A stretch of DNA of 64,000 bases, from positions 124,001-188,000 of the forward strand of contig LVAS01000063.1 of the NCBI GenBank assembly GCA_001603035.1, given 5' to 3'. Below are positions 44,124 to 52,039 of this stretch, piece by piece. The notes beneath the pieces were generated by a model. The model did no database searches and was not told the DNA's origin. It saw nothing but the letters and a program-made list of their open reading frames with translations. The position numbers and the translations under genes are program-made. Within the stretch, counting starts at the first letter, position 1, and each line of letters opens with the position of its first letter. This DNA comes from Clostridiales bacterium Firm_13. GTDB lineage: Bacteria; Bacillota; Clostridia; Saccharofermentanales; Saccharofermentanaceae.

Positions 44124-46193
44124 CTCATAGCATTTTATGAAGTACTTAATTGTAAATTTGCCGATATCCGCACCGTCGGTCTTCGCTTCGATATCAATTG
44201 TCGCGGTGCCGCGGAAAGGAATCGTGTCCGTACTGGTGGGAGTCCCGATAAATGTATTTGGCTTACCGGGCTTTGGAACAAAAGTAAAATCATCCGAAGT
44301 TACCGAGGTAATCGTAGCACTCGTATTAAAGACGATCTGAAGATATTCGACTCCGTCATAGAGAGAGACATCCTTCCCCCCCGTATTCTTCAGTGCAATG
44401 GAAAAACTGCCGGTATCTCCGGAAGATTTTCCATTCTCAATGGAGGAGGAGAACCCGGACGGAATCTTGGCGGGCTCTTTTACGACGGCGGACGTCGCGT
44501 TGGGTTCATTCGTAGATTCCGTTGTCGTAGCGGCGGTAGTTTCCGTTGTCGTAGCAGCGGTTGTCTCCTTCGAGGTTGCCGCTGTTGTCTCCTTTGAGGT
44601 CGCCACGGTCGTTGTTTCCTGCGTCGATGGAGTCGGCGTGAGAGTTGTCTTAGCCGTTTCATTTCCGGCGGCATTTCCCGACTCGGCGGTCGTCGAAACG
44701 GCAGTAGAAAGGGTCGTACTGAACGTCGGGGGAACCGCTTGCGCTTCCCCGAAGATAACCTTTCCAAGGTCAAAATAATTCCATACCGAAAAGAAGATCA
44801 CGAGAACCGCAACATCAATCAGAAGAAAAATCAGCAGTTTGTGATGATCACGTTTTTGCTTCTTTTTCTTTGTGTCACGAGGCGCAATCGGTGCGACATT
44901 TCCCATCTGCTGTGCGGCGGAATATCTTCCGCCGGGACGAACCGGTAAGGTAGCGGCATCTTTATCTTCCTCGGATGAACCGGGTCTTGCATCCACCGCC
45001 GAACGAGATGCCTTCGCCGAAGACGGTGCGGATTTGCCGGAAGCCGATCGGGAGACAGGCGAGGAAGCAGGTTGGCTGGGAGCAACGCGAGGTGAAGCAG
45101 CTTTTCTTGTTTCCGCGGCGGTCGCCGGGGCAACATGTTCGGCGAAAGGTTCGCTAACGGTGACAGAAGAAGCGGCCGCGGCAGGAGTTACGTCCACGGC
45201 AGCGGCCGGAGGCGCAAAAATTGGCTTTTCTTGCGGAACACTCCCGCGAGAAACGGGATTCTTATTCGTGTTTAAAGAGGAAACGGGGGCTTCGCTTGGG
45301 CGATTGAGAGCATATACGGGAGGAAAGTCCAGTATCCGTTCTTCCTCTTGAGTAGAGCCCGATTTATCTGCCTTGTCATTCGAATGCAACACAGGTATCT
45401 CATCTGCGGATGGAGACGTATCCAATGACTGCGACACATTATCCGTTACAGATTTACTATCCGATCCTTCTTTTGCAATAAGCGGCTTAAAAATAGGCGT
45501 GTCTTCATCATGGAGAGAAATGGAGGAAAGATCGTCAGAAGATACATCCTCGATAGAATCTGCGGAGACTAGGGAGGAGGTGAGAGGCTCCGTTAGCGTT
45601 TCGGATGTATCGAGCGACGTTGATACTTGCTTTTCGTTTCTTTCTTTGAGGACATCCGATATGGAGCCGCCATTTTCATTTGCTTTGAAAGAAAGGAAAA
45701 GAGGAAAAACAGGTTCTTGTTCCGAAGACAGCTCGTCGGATGGCGAGCTTGACGTCGAATCCAATGCTATTTCCTCTTCAGAAGGGATCGGCGACGATTC
45801 CCAGATCGGGCGTAGCGGTGAGGAAGGTTCTTCGGATGACGTCGTGACATTCGAATCTTCTTTCGTATCGGGCGCGCCGGGCAACTCGGAGGAGTCGCTG
45901 TTGTTAACCTTTTCGCTATCGGATAAAGTATTCGAAATCGGCGCGCCGTTCAGTCCAACAGAATCGAATGATATCGGCTGGTAATTCTCATCATTATAAG
46001 AGGAGAACAAGCGCGGTTCTGACGAATCGGACGCGGAAGACTGGCGAGATCCCAAAAGAGATGAACCCTCCCCTTCCGAAGATGTATTCATAAAGGAACG
46101 AAAAACCGAGCTGTCTTTATCATTATTCAGATTACGCAAATCCGGCGAAGAATTAGACCGCGAATCATCGCCCCCCGATAAATTCTCAAGCAT
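44121..46193 (-). CDS. Large Ser/Thr-rich single-pass membrane protein, unknown
   Basis: A 690-residue protein that I do not recognise. Residues 1-430 are a cytosolic disordered domain dominated by Ser, Asp and Glu, becoming Ala/Pro/Ser-rich near 310-400. A lysine cluster (KKKKQKRDHHK) precedes one TM helix at about 447-470. Outside lies a Thr-rich linker with eight-residue repeats (about 520-555), then a 115-residue C-terminal domain of beta character (SFSIALKNTGGKDVSLYDG; GTATIDIEAKTDG) like a carbohydrate- or cohesin-type beta sandwich. AAGGAAGG precedes the ATG. The inside domain looks like a phosphorylation platform; this is inference. Confidence 0.75.
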   Translation of the reverse strand: MLENLSGGDDSRSNSSPDLRNLNNDKDSSVFRSFMNTSSEGEGSSLLGSRQSSASDSSEPRLFSSYNDENYQPISFDSVGLNGAPISNTLSDSEKVNNSDSSELPGAPDTKEDSNVTTSSEEPSSPLRPIWESSPIPSEEEIALDSTSSSPSDELSSEQEPVFPLFLSFKANENGGSISDVLKERNEKQVSTSLDTSETLTEPLTSSLVSADSIEDVSSDDLSSISLHDEDTPIFKPLIAKEGSDSKSVTDNVSQSLDTSPSADEIPVLHSNDKADKSGSTQEEERILDFPPVYALNRPSEAPVSSLNTNKNPVSRGSVPQEKPIFAPPAAAVDVTPAAAASSVTVSEPFAEHVAPATAAETRKAASPRVAPSQPASSPVSRSASGKSAPSSAKASRSAVDARPGSSEEDKDAATLPVRPGGRYSAAQQMGNVAPIAPRDTKKKKQKRDHHKLLIFLLIDVAVLVIFFSVWNYFDLGKVIFGEAQAVPPTFSTTLSTAVSTTAESGNAAGNETAKTTLTPTPSTQETTTVATSKETTAATSKETTAATTTETTAATTTESTNEPNATSAVVKEPAKIPSGFSSSIENGKSSGDTGSFSIALKNTGGKDVSLYDGVEYLQIVFNTSATITSVTSDDFTFVPKPGKPNTFIGTPTSTDTIPFRGTATIDIEAKTDGADIGKFTIKYFIKCYE
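44521..44619. repeat. Imperfect 24-bp tandem repeats coding a Thr-rich linker
   Basis: Four imperfect 24-27-base units, each ending in TTTCC, CTCC or TTCC on the plus strand. They encode an eight-residue period rich in Thr and Ala (SKETTAAT and variants) in the Ser/Thr-rich protein. Confidence 0.75.
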
Positions 46194-46372
46194 GTTCGTA
46201 TTCCTTCCTTATTGTGCCGATACGGGATATAGGTATAATCATTTCTCGGCAAAAATTCTAGATAAATCGTACATCGAAACGCATTTTTCTGCAACCGCAC
46301 AATAAGAGTCTATAAGAAGGTGCTCGGTGAAAACGGAGGGCAAAGAACATTTTTCTTTGATAGCGATTTCGT

Positions 46373-46401
46373 TTGACAGAGAAAATCTCGCGTGCTACAA
46401 T
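46373..46401 (+). promoter_or_regulatory. Strong promoter of the tRNA-Leu/tRNA-fMet operon
   Basis: TTGACA (46373-46378), 17 bases, TACAAT (46396-46401) preceded by TGC. The tRNA begins 25 bases downstream. The remaining 170 bases back to the Ser/Thr-rich gene show nothing else that I can name. Confidence 0.85.
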
Positions 46402-46425
46402 AGCAAGGCACCGAAACGGGAACAG

Positions 46426-46512
46426 GCTCGTGTGGCGGAATCGGCAGACGCAACGGACTTAAAATCCGTCGGGATAACACCCGTACCGGTTCAAGTCCGG
46501 TCACGAGCACCA
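46426..46512 (+). tRNA. tRNA-Leu (anticodon UAA)
   Basis: An 87-base class II tRNA. Acceptor GCTCGTG pairs with CACGAGC, the anticodon loop is CTTAAAA, a long variable arm is present, and CCA is encoded. Confidence 0.96.
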
Positions 46513-46537
46513 ATCTTATTTTGGGTGGCACTTATAT

Positions 46538-46614
46538 CGCGGAGTGGAGCAGTTGGTAGCTTGTCGGGCTCATAACCCGAAGGTCGTGTGGTTCGAGTCC
46601 CACCTCCGCAACCA
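46538..46614 (+). tRNA. Initiator tRNA-fMet (anticodon CAU)
   Basis: A 77-base tRNA with initiator hallmarks: a C1 x A72 mismatch at the acceptor end and three G-C pairs (GGG/CCC) in the anticodon stem around CTCATAA. CCA is encoded. It lies 25 bases behind tRNA-Leu. Confidence 0.95.
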
Positions 46615-46620
46615 TTTGGA

Positions 46621-46654
46621 ATCCGGCAAGAAGTATTCTTGCCGGATTTTTTTA
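46621..46654 (+). terminator. Rho-independent terminator after the tRNA operon
   Basis: ATCCGGCAAGAA and TTCTTGCCGGAT form a perfect 12-bp stem with loop GTA, followed by a run of T. Confidence 0.94.
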
Positions 46655-46732
46655 CGTGCTTCCAGCGTCACAAATGTTACGAATATTGATTGGAAAAATT
46701 GCAATAATGAAATCAATATAAGAGGTGATTTT

Positions 46733-47692
46733 ATGGCTACTATCTATTTTGCCGCAGGTTGTTTCTGGGGCGCTGAGAAGTATTTCTCTCTGGTTCACGG
46801 TGTATCGAACACGCTTGTCGGGTATGCCAACGGAAAAACGCAGAATCCGACTTATCAAGATGTTCTTACGCATACTACGGGACACGTTGAGACGGTCCAG
46901 GTTACTTTCGATCCTGAGATCGTATCGCTCTCCTTCCTCTTGGATCTCTTCTTTGACATTATTGATCCATCTCAAAAAGACAGACAAGGCCCAGATATCG
47001 GTTCGCAATATCGCACCGGTATCTATTATGTCGATCATAAGGATAAAGATCTGATTGAAAAGGCGCTCCAAAAAGTAGCGCAAAAAACGGACAGTCCGAT
47101 ATATACGGAGTGCCTTCCCTTATCTTCCTTCTATCCTGCCGAGGAGTATCACCAAAAATACCTTGAAAAGAATCCGGGCGGTTACTGTCATATTCGTGCC
47201 GAGCATTTCGAACATGCCGCGAAGGCAAAAGACAGAGAAAAGTCCGAAGAGGATTCAAAGAATCGTCTTACGGATCGTTTGACGGAACTTCAATACCGGG
47301 TCACGCAGGAGAGTGCCACGGAGCCGCCGTTTCAAAACCCATACTGGGATTTTAGCGAAAAGGGTATTTATGTTGATGTTGTCTCGGGAGAGCCGCTGTT
47401 CTTGTCTTCGGACAAGTTTGATTCGGGATGCGGTTGGCCAAGCTTCTCTAAACCGCTTGCGTCGAAAGCGATATCCGAGCTGCCGGATCACTCTCTCGGC
47501 AGAGACCGGACGGAAGTAAGGAGTGCCGGAGCGGATTCGCATCTTGGCCATGTGTTTTCGGACGGACCTGCGTCTCTTGGCGGTCTTCGATACTGTATAA
47601 ACAGTGCGGCATTGCGATTTGTTCCGCTTTCGGAGATGGAGAAGGAAGGCTATGGAAAATGGATTGAACAGATAAAAGATACCGATCAATAA
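46733..47692 (+). CDS. msrAB: Fused methionine sulfoxide reductase MsrA-MsrB
   Basis: A 319-residue fusion that repairs both S and R forms of oxidised methionine. The MsrA half has its catalytic Cys at position 10 in [12 protein letters not shown] and the GYCHI block. The MsrB half (from about 185) has [14 protein letters not shown] and the catalytic Cys in [11 protein letters not shown]. The two CxxC zinc pairs of many MsrB proteins are absent (VSGEPLF and [10 protein letters not shown] replace them), so the MsrB domain is the zinc-free type. The ATG at 46733 follows AAGAGGTGAT. Confidence 0.95.
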   Translation: MATIYFAAGCFWGAEKYFSLVHGVSNTLVGYANGKTQNPTYQDVLTHTTGHVETVQVTFDPEIVSLSFLLDLFFDIIDPSQKDRQGPDIGSQYRTGIYYVDHKDKDLIEKALQKVAQKTDSPIYTECLPLSSFYPAEEYHQKYLEKNPGGYCHIRAEHFEHAAKAKDREKSEEDSKNRLTDRLTELQYRVTQESATEPPFQNPYWDFSEKGIYVDVVSGEPLFLSSDKFDSGCGWPSFSKPLASKAISELPDHSLGRDRTEVRSAGADSHLGHVFSDGPASLGGLRYCINSAALRFVPLSEMEKEGYGKWIEQIKDTDQ

Positions 47693-47791
47693 TTTGCAAG
47701 AGTTCTGGGTTTGAACGTAAGTTTATGCTAATATGTGAGTAGATGATCGGGGTCATACCAAACGAGGAAAACCAAGGGAGGTTCAAGAACA

Positions 47792-48022
47792 ATGGTAACC
47801 AAGAAGTTGATTTCAAGCATTACAGAATTGCAGTCCATTCAGAATATGGCGATCCGCTACCAGGAGGATGTCGGAATTCATTCCGAAGACAGCTCCGTTA
47901 TCGTAGACGCCAAATCCTTTATCGGGCTTTTCGCACTTGATTTCAGTAAGCCTGTACTGGTTGTGTCTGAGTCAGAAGCGTTTCACAAAGCGATTCGTGA
48001 TATCGGCGAGACAGTCGAGTAA
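47792..48022 (+). CDS. HPr-like protein lacking the phosphorylatable histidine
   Basis: A 76-residue protein with the HPr/Crh fold pattern. The segment VDAKSFIGLFALD matches the HPr regulatory-serine helix and keeps its Ser. The HPr active-site loop GIHARPA is not present; the corresponding part has no His in the catalytic position (the only nearby text is RYQEDVGIHSEDS). It therefore cannot carry the PTS phosphoryl group in the normal way and is reminiscent of Crh, a regulatory HPr relative. An extended -10 box TGC-TAATAT lies at 47726-47734. Confidence 0.8.
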   Translation: MVTKKLISSITELQSIQNMAIRYQEDVGIHSEDSSVIVDAKSFIGLFALDFSKPVLVVSESEAFHKAIRDIGETVE

Positions 48023-48040
48023 TCAATACCCGCCATTAAG

Positions 48041-48088
48041 AAGAAGCCGGTTCCAGACGTTTACGTCTTTGGGCCGGCTTCTTTTTTT
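48041..48088. terminator. Bidirectional terminator between the HPr-like and MscS genes
   Basis: AAGAAGCCGG (48041-48050) pairs with CCGGCTTCTT (48074-48083), followed by TTTTT. The 3' end of the convergent MscS gene lies inside the loop. Confidence 0.85.
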
Positions 48089-49305
48089 GTTCCGCGCATA
48101 TCATATCCTGTCGGTTCCTGGAAAAGTCGAAGATCAAAGGAGGGGGCGATCGCGTAAATATGATCGAAAATATCCGACACGATGTTCTCGTATAAAACCC
48201 AATCCGTCTGCACAGAAAAACAGTATATCTCCAAAGGCAACCCGCGATTTTCTGCGGGAAGTTGTCGTACAAGAAGCGTCGCGTTCTTCAATATCTGCGG
48301 GTTATTTTCGAGATAATGCTCCAAGTAATAGCGGAATACGCCAATATTGGTAAGTCGAGAATAAACATCTGAATCTTCCGGCTTTTTTGAAGTGACGTTT
48401 CTTTTCCTTTGTTCGCGTTTGACGGCAATGTAAGCGTGTAAGTAAGGGAATGAGGCAAATCGTTCCAACATTTCCTCCGTACAGAAGGAGACGCTGTTCA
48501 TGTCAATATAAACGGCTCGCTTGATACGACGAGCCCCGGAGTTCTTCATCTCACGCCAGTTTTTAAAAGAATCCGAGACGAGGGCATATGCGGGTACGGT
48601 TGTCGTCGTATTGTCGAAGTTATTGATCTTAACGGAGATCAGGGAGATATCTGTTACGGTTCCGTCGACATCGTATTTGGGCATTTCGATCCAGTCACCG
48701 ATTCGAATCATATCATTTGTGGATAACTGTAAGCCCGCGACAAAGCCAAGGAGCGTGTCCTTAAATACAATGCTCAAAATTGCGGTAAAGGCGCCGATTC
48801 CGCTTAGCAGTACAAACGGACTTTCTCCGATCCAACTCGCAATTAAGACTGTAAGAAAGACGATGCTGAGAATGATCTCAAGGATCTGGAGAGGACCTTT
48901 GATCGGCCGCTTTTTAGAAAGTTCATGCGTGCGGTAAACATCATCGATCACTTGGAACAGCGCATTGATAATAAGAATGATGAGAACAACGAACAGTAGA
49001 GTAATAATTCGCTGAACCGTCAGAACATAGGGGACAAACTCGTCTTGAAACACACCGAAAACGAGAAGCGGAATGCAGTGCAGGATCTTTTCCGGAAGTT
49101 TTCTTCGCCGGAGAAATTGAAATACCGGACGTTTCGCTCTTTTGGTGATCACGTAGAATAATTTGAGGATGACAAATCGGAAAAAAAGCTCGATCAGAAC
49201 GCCGGCGAGAAGGAGGAGAACGGCTAACAGAATGAGATAGAACTCGGTAGATGCACCGGTAAAAAGATCATGCGATTGCAAAAAATGAATAATCCACTTC
49301 AGCAC
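48061..49305 (-). CDS. MscS-family mechanosensitive channel (YbdG/MscM-like)
   Basis: A 414-residue membrane channel that releases solutes under hypo-osmotic stress. About five TM helices are visible; the pore-lining TM3 region reads GIGAFTAILSIVFKDTLLGFVAGLQLS, followed by the MscS beta domain with RIGDWIEMPKYDVDGTVTDIS and NNFDNTTTTVPAYALVSDSFKNW. The soluble part carries the roughly 50-residue insertion (VKREQRKRNVTSKKPEDSD region) typical of YbdG. The start is GTG at 49305 with AAAGGAG upstream. That ribosome site is inside a long inverted repeat. Confidence 0.9.
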   Translation of the reverse strand: MLKWIIHFLQSHDLFTGASTEFYLILLAVLLLLAGVLIELFFRFVILKLFYVITKRAKRPVFQFLRRRKLPEKILHCIPLLVFGVFQDEFVPYVLTVQRIITLLFVVLIILIINALFQVIDDVYRTHELSKKRPIKGPLQILEIILSIVFLTVLIASWIGESPFVLLSGIGAFTAILSIVFKDTLLGFVAGLQLSTNDMIRIGDWIEMPKYDVDGTVTDISLISVKINNFDNTTTTVPAYALVSDSFKNWREMKNSGARRIKRAVYIDMNSVSFCTEEMLERFASFPYLHAYIAVKREQRKRNVTSKKPEDSDVYSRLTNIGVFRYYLEHYLENNPQILKNATLLVRQLPAENRGLPLEIYCFSVQTDWVLYENIVSDIFDHIYAIAPSFDLRLFQEPTGYDMRGTKKEAGPKT

Positions 49306-49315
49306 AAAGGAAACT

Positions 49316-49352
49316 CCTTTCTTTGTTCTATCTCTATCTTAACAAAGAAAGG
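49316..49352 (-). promoter_or_regulatory. 12-bp perfect inverted repeat sequestering the MscS ribosome site
   Basis: In the MscS mRNA, CCTTTCTTTGTT, a 13-base loop, then AACAAAGAAAGG. The second arm contains most of the AAAGGAG ribosome site of the GTG start at 49305, so the hairpin would hide it. Confidence 0.55.
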
Positions 49353-49363
49353 AAAGAAATGTG

Positions 49364-49400
49364 TTGAAATAAAATCAAGAATCATTTATTATCATGATAA
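49364..49400 (+). promoter_or_regulatory. Promoter with overlapping palindrome ahead of the lipoprotein gene
   Basis: TTGAAA (49364-49369), 17 bases, TATTAT (49387-49392). A perfect 12-base palindrome, TTATCATGATAA (49389-49400), overlaps the -10 box and the expected start point, the classic position of a repressor operator. Confidence 0.55.
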
Positions 49401-49437
49401 ATTGACCTGTTTGTTTTTCATAATGATGGAGGTATTT

Positions 49438-49992
49438 ATGAAGCAGATCGTTAAATTGTCCGCTGTTTTAATTTGCGGAGTCATGCTCTTTTTTTCCACA
49501 TCTTGCGGGTTAATCACCGGAAAGATCGCGGATGCTGCCAAGGACAAAATTCAAGATCAGATCGAAGAAAATCTTACTGAAGAAGTGACCGAGAACGATA
49601 CCGAAGACACGACAACGGCCGGAGATGAGAATGTTACCGACGCTGCGACCGATGAAGCAGGCGGCGATTCGACCGCCATTACGACTTCAGACGGGAAGGG
49701 TATGGACTACCCCACGGATAAGATGGGAAATCTTCCGAATATTTTCCCGAAGATCACATGGGTTGCGTCTGATTCTTCTGCCTGTTCGATCGCTTTTGAG
49801 GGCCTGTCCAAAGAAGATGCCGAGGGATATGTGGATACATTGACAAGTCTTGGTTACACAGACGGATTGTCGGGGGAAGATTCCAGTGGTATCACCTTTG
49901 TAAAGACGGATTCTGCCGGCAATAATGTTTGGTTCTCTTATGACCCGAGCAACGGAACCGGTGCATTGATCTATACTCCTGCCGCATCATAA
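49438..49992 (+). CDS. Lipoprotein of unknown function
   Basis: A 184-residue secreted lipoprotein. Signal peptide residues 1-22 end in lipobox STSC. An amphipathic helix with KIADAAKDKIQDQIEENL is followed by an acidic Thr/Asp-rich linker (about 45-85). The C-terminal 90 residues form a small alpha/beta domain (FPKITWVASDSSACSIAFEGLSKEDAEGYVDTL). Many clostridial lipoproteins share this domain, whose role is not known. The ATG at 49438 follows GGAGG; the longer frame from 49270 is rejected. Confidence 0.8.
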   Translation: MKQIVKLSAVLICGVMLFFSTSCGLITGKIADAAKDKIQDQIEENLTEEVTENDTEDTTTAGDENVTDAATDEAGGDSTAITTSDGKGMDYPTDKMGNLPNIFPKITWVASDSSACSIAFEGLSKEDAEGYVDTLTSLGYTDGLSGEDSSGITFVKTDSAGNNVWFSYDPSNGTGALIYTPAAS

Positions 49993-50002
49993 ATCAGCTT
50001 TC

Positions 50003-50030
50003 TTGCTATGTGCAGTTTGGATGATATAAT
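50003..50030 (+). promoter_or_regulatory. Promoter of the CDF transporter gene
   Basis: TTGCTA (50003-50008), 16 bases, TATAAT (50025-50030). The expected start point falls in the 5' arm of the hairpin that follows. Confidence 0.55.
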
Positions 50031-50032
50031 AA

Positions 50033-50064
50033 AAAGAGTGTCGTTAACGCGGCGCTCTTTTTTT
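50033..50064 (+). terminator. Terminator-like hairpin between the lipoprotein and CDF genes
   Basis: AAAGAGTGTCG pairs with CGGCGCTCTTT using two wobbles, followed by seven T. It should end transcripts from the lipoprotein gene. Confidence 0.75.
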
Positions 50065-50089
50065 CGCTTTCCAGAAAGGAGCCGTACAC

Positions 50090-51259
50090 GTGACCGAGAT
50101 GCTCATACGCTTGTTCATAAAGAATCGAGATAACCCGACGGATTCCAAAGTCCGCGGGACATACGGCAAATTTGCCAGTGTCATCGGTATGATTATCAAT
50201 TTGATGCTCTTTTCGGGCAAATTGATCGTCGGTCTTATGGCAAACAGCATTGCGATCATTTCGGACTCCGTCAACAATTTGTCCGACGCCGCGACTTCCT
50301 TCATCAATTTATTTGGATTTATCATGTCCGGTAAACCCGCCGACAAGGACCACCCGTTTGGTCACGGCCGTATCGAATATATAACCGGTTTGATCATGTC
50401 GTTTCTGATTCTGCTGATCGGTTTTGAATTCGCGAGAACTTCCTTTGACCGCATTATTCACCCCGAGACGATTCATTTCTCAATCCCGATGATTTTTGTT
50501 TTGGCGGCTTCCATTCTGCTTAAGTTCTGGCTTTTTTTCTTTTATCGCAAAATCGGCAATCGGATCGCATCGCAATCGATCATAGCCGCATCTGTTGACA
50601 GCATTTCAGATGTCCTCGTCACGCTTGTCACTTTGATCGCTCTCGTTGTTTCGCAATTTACGACAATCAGCATTGACGGTTATGTCGGCCTGGTTGTATC
50701 TGCGGTTGTTCTCTATGCCGGTTATAAGGTCGCCAAAGACGCATTATCTCCTCTTCTGGGTCGAACACCGGACCTTGAAACCGTGAAGACTTTGTCGTCG
50801 ATTCTTACGTCTGATCCGAATGTTCTCGGGGTTCACGATGTTATCCTTCATGATTACGGGCCGGGCCGCGTCATCGCCTCCGCGCATGTGGAAGTAAGTT
50901 CACACGCGAACTTTATGGATGTTCATGACGCCGTAGATCTTCTCGAAAAGCGGATCGTAAATGAAATGGGAATTCCGACGACAATTCACATGGATCCGAT
51001 TAACGCGGATGATGAGAAGACCAAAGAGCTGCGAGAGTTTATTCGAAAGGCAATCGGCAATATATCGCCCAAGCTTTCTCTCCATGATTTTCGTATGGTT
51101 ACGGGGAAGACGCATACAAATTTGATCTTTGACTTATCGGTCCCCTCCGAAATCAAAATGAGTAACGATGAGATCCGGGCGAAATTAGAAGAGGAACTGG
51201 CGGTCTACGGCAAAGAGACCTATTTTCTCGTCATTCAATTCGACCGCTATTTCCTATGA
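50090..51259 (+). CDS. Cation diffusion facilitator family metal exporter
   Basis: A 389-residue divalent-cation/proton antiporter. Six TM helices are followed by a cytosolic domain of about 180 residues, longer than usual. Metal-site motifs are SDSVNNLSDAATS in TM2, GHGRIEYI in the loop and SVDSISDVLVT in TM5. Zn, Mn, Fe or Co are possible; the TM2 and TM5 sites read D-x3-N and D-x3-D, with N in place of the first His/Asp seen in zinc exporters. The start is GTG with GAAAGGAG upstream. Confidence 0.92.
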   Translation: MTEMLIRLFIKNRDNPTDSKVRGTYGKFASVIGMIINLMLFSGKLIVGLMANSIAIISDSVNNLSDAATSFINLFGFIMSGKPADKDHPFGHGRIEYITGLIMSFLILLIGFEFARTSFDRIIHPETIHFSIPMIFVLAASILLKFWLFFFYRKIGNRIASQSIIAASVDSISDVLVTLVTLIALVVSQFTTISIDGYVGLVVSAVVLYAGYKVAKDALSPLLGRTPDLETVKTLSSILTSDPNVLGVHDVILHDYGPGRVIASAHVEVSSHANFMDVHDAVDLLEKRIVNEMGIPTTIHMDPINADDEKTKELREFIRKAIGNISPKLSLHDFRMVTGKTHTNLIFDLSVPSEIKMSNDEIRAKLEEELAVYGKETYFLVIQFDRYFL

Positions 51260-51280
51260 CGAGCCGTCCGCTGTTTTTGT

Positions 51281-51308
51281 TTTCGATCTATCTTAACTAC
51301 GGTATAAT
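51281..51308 (+). promoter_or_regulatory. Putative promoter of the sensor/transporter/sigma-like operon
   Basis: TTTCGA (51281-51286), 16 bases, TATAAT (51303-51308), 33 bases before the ATG. Confidence 0.5.
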
Positions 51309-51340
51309 ATCTTCTATATAGAACGCGCAGGAGGAATAAG

Positions 51341-52039
51341 ATGTCGCATAACACGGAGCTTAATGACGGTAGAGTGCCCGGATATCGGGGACTTCGTATC
51401 TTCATTTTAGCCGTTTTTGCCATTGTTACCGCTGTCGTATCCGTGTCGTTTGCTGCGAACCACATGCGTATCGGATTCGAGACTGAATACCGTAGTCAGG
51501 TAAACGAAAAGGCAGTACAGATCGCCGAGGTGTGCTCCAACATGATTTCCGGCGACGAAATCGAATCGGATCCGACAACCGCGCAACAGAAGTATGCGGC
51601 TGTTCTTCCCGCGATCGTCGTTTCCCCTGAGATCAGTTCTTCTGACGACGGGTCGACGCGGGATTCTCGCGTGTATGCACTTTATTCCTACTCGAACGGG
51701 GCACTTACAACATTACTCCAAAGCAGTCCCGACGGGATCTATGCCACGACGATTCCTGTATCCGTTTGGCTGACTGAGAATGCGTCGATTTACTCCATTC
51801 AGGAGGGAAATCGGACCACGGTTCTATCTCCGATTAAAGACAGTCAGGGGAAAGTAACGGGTTTGTTTGAATTGTCTGTTTCGTATGATTTTCTTGGACA
51901 TTTCGGATCGCAAGTTGAAAAGCGCGCGTTGATGAGTGCGCTTCTTGCAGTTGGGTTTGGCATTTTTCTCTTCTCCTTGCAGTTCATTGTGCCTGCGACC
52001 GTCCGGTTGATCAGAAAGAAGGGAGGGCTTTCCAAATGA
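51341..52039 (+). CDS. Membrane protein with extracytoplasmic Cache-like sensor domain
   Basis: A 232-residue protein: TM helix at about 18-40, an outside domain of about 145 residues, and a second TM helix at about 197-219 with a short basic tail. The outside domain has the strand-helix order of single Cache/PAS-like sensors (LPAIVVSPEIS; VYALYSYSNGALTTLL; TTVLSPIKDSQGKVTGLFELSVSYD, the last being the usual exit strand before the TM). There is no cytosolic output domain, so it must signal through a partner. It overlaps the next gene by an ATGA and its outside half resembles that gene's N-terminus. Confidence 0.72.
   Translation: MSHNTELNDGRVPGYRGLRIFILAVFAIVTAVVSVSFAANHMRIGFETEYRSQVNEKAVQIAEVCSNMISGDEIESDPTTAQQKYAAVLPAIVVSPEISSSDDGSTRDSRVYALYSYSNGALTTLLQSSPDGIYATTIPVSVWLTENASIYSIQEGNRTTVLSPIKDSQGKVTGLFELSVSYDFLGHFGSQVEKRALMSALLAVGFGIFLFSLQFIVPATVRLIRKKGGLSK

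Noticed and set aside
44521-44619. Tandem repeats as a CRISPR-like array
   Set aside because: The units are contiguous without spacers, imperfect, and code in frame for a Thr-rich linker.
44872-45984. Plus-strand frames of 159 and 203 codons opposite the Ser/Thr-rich gene
   Set aside because: They are mirror images of a low-complexity coding sequence and lack ribosome sites.
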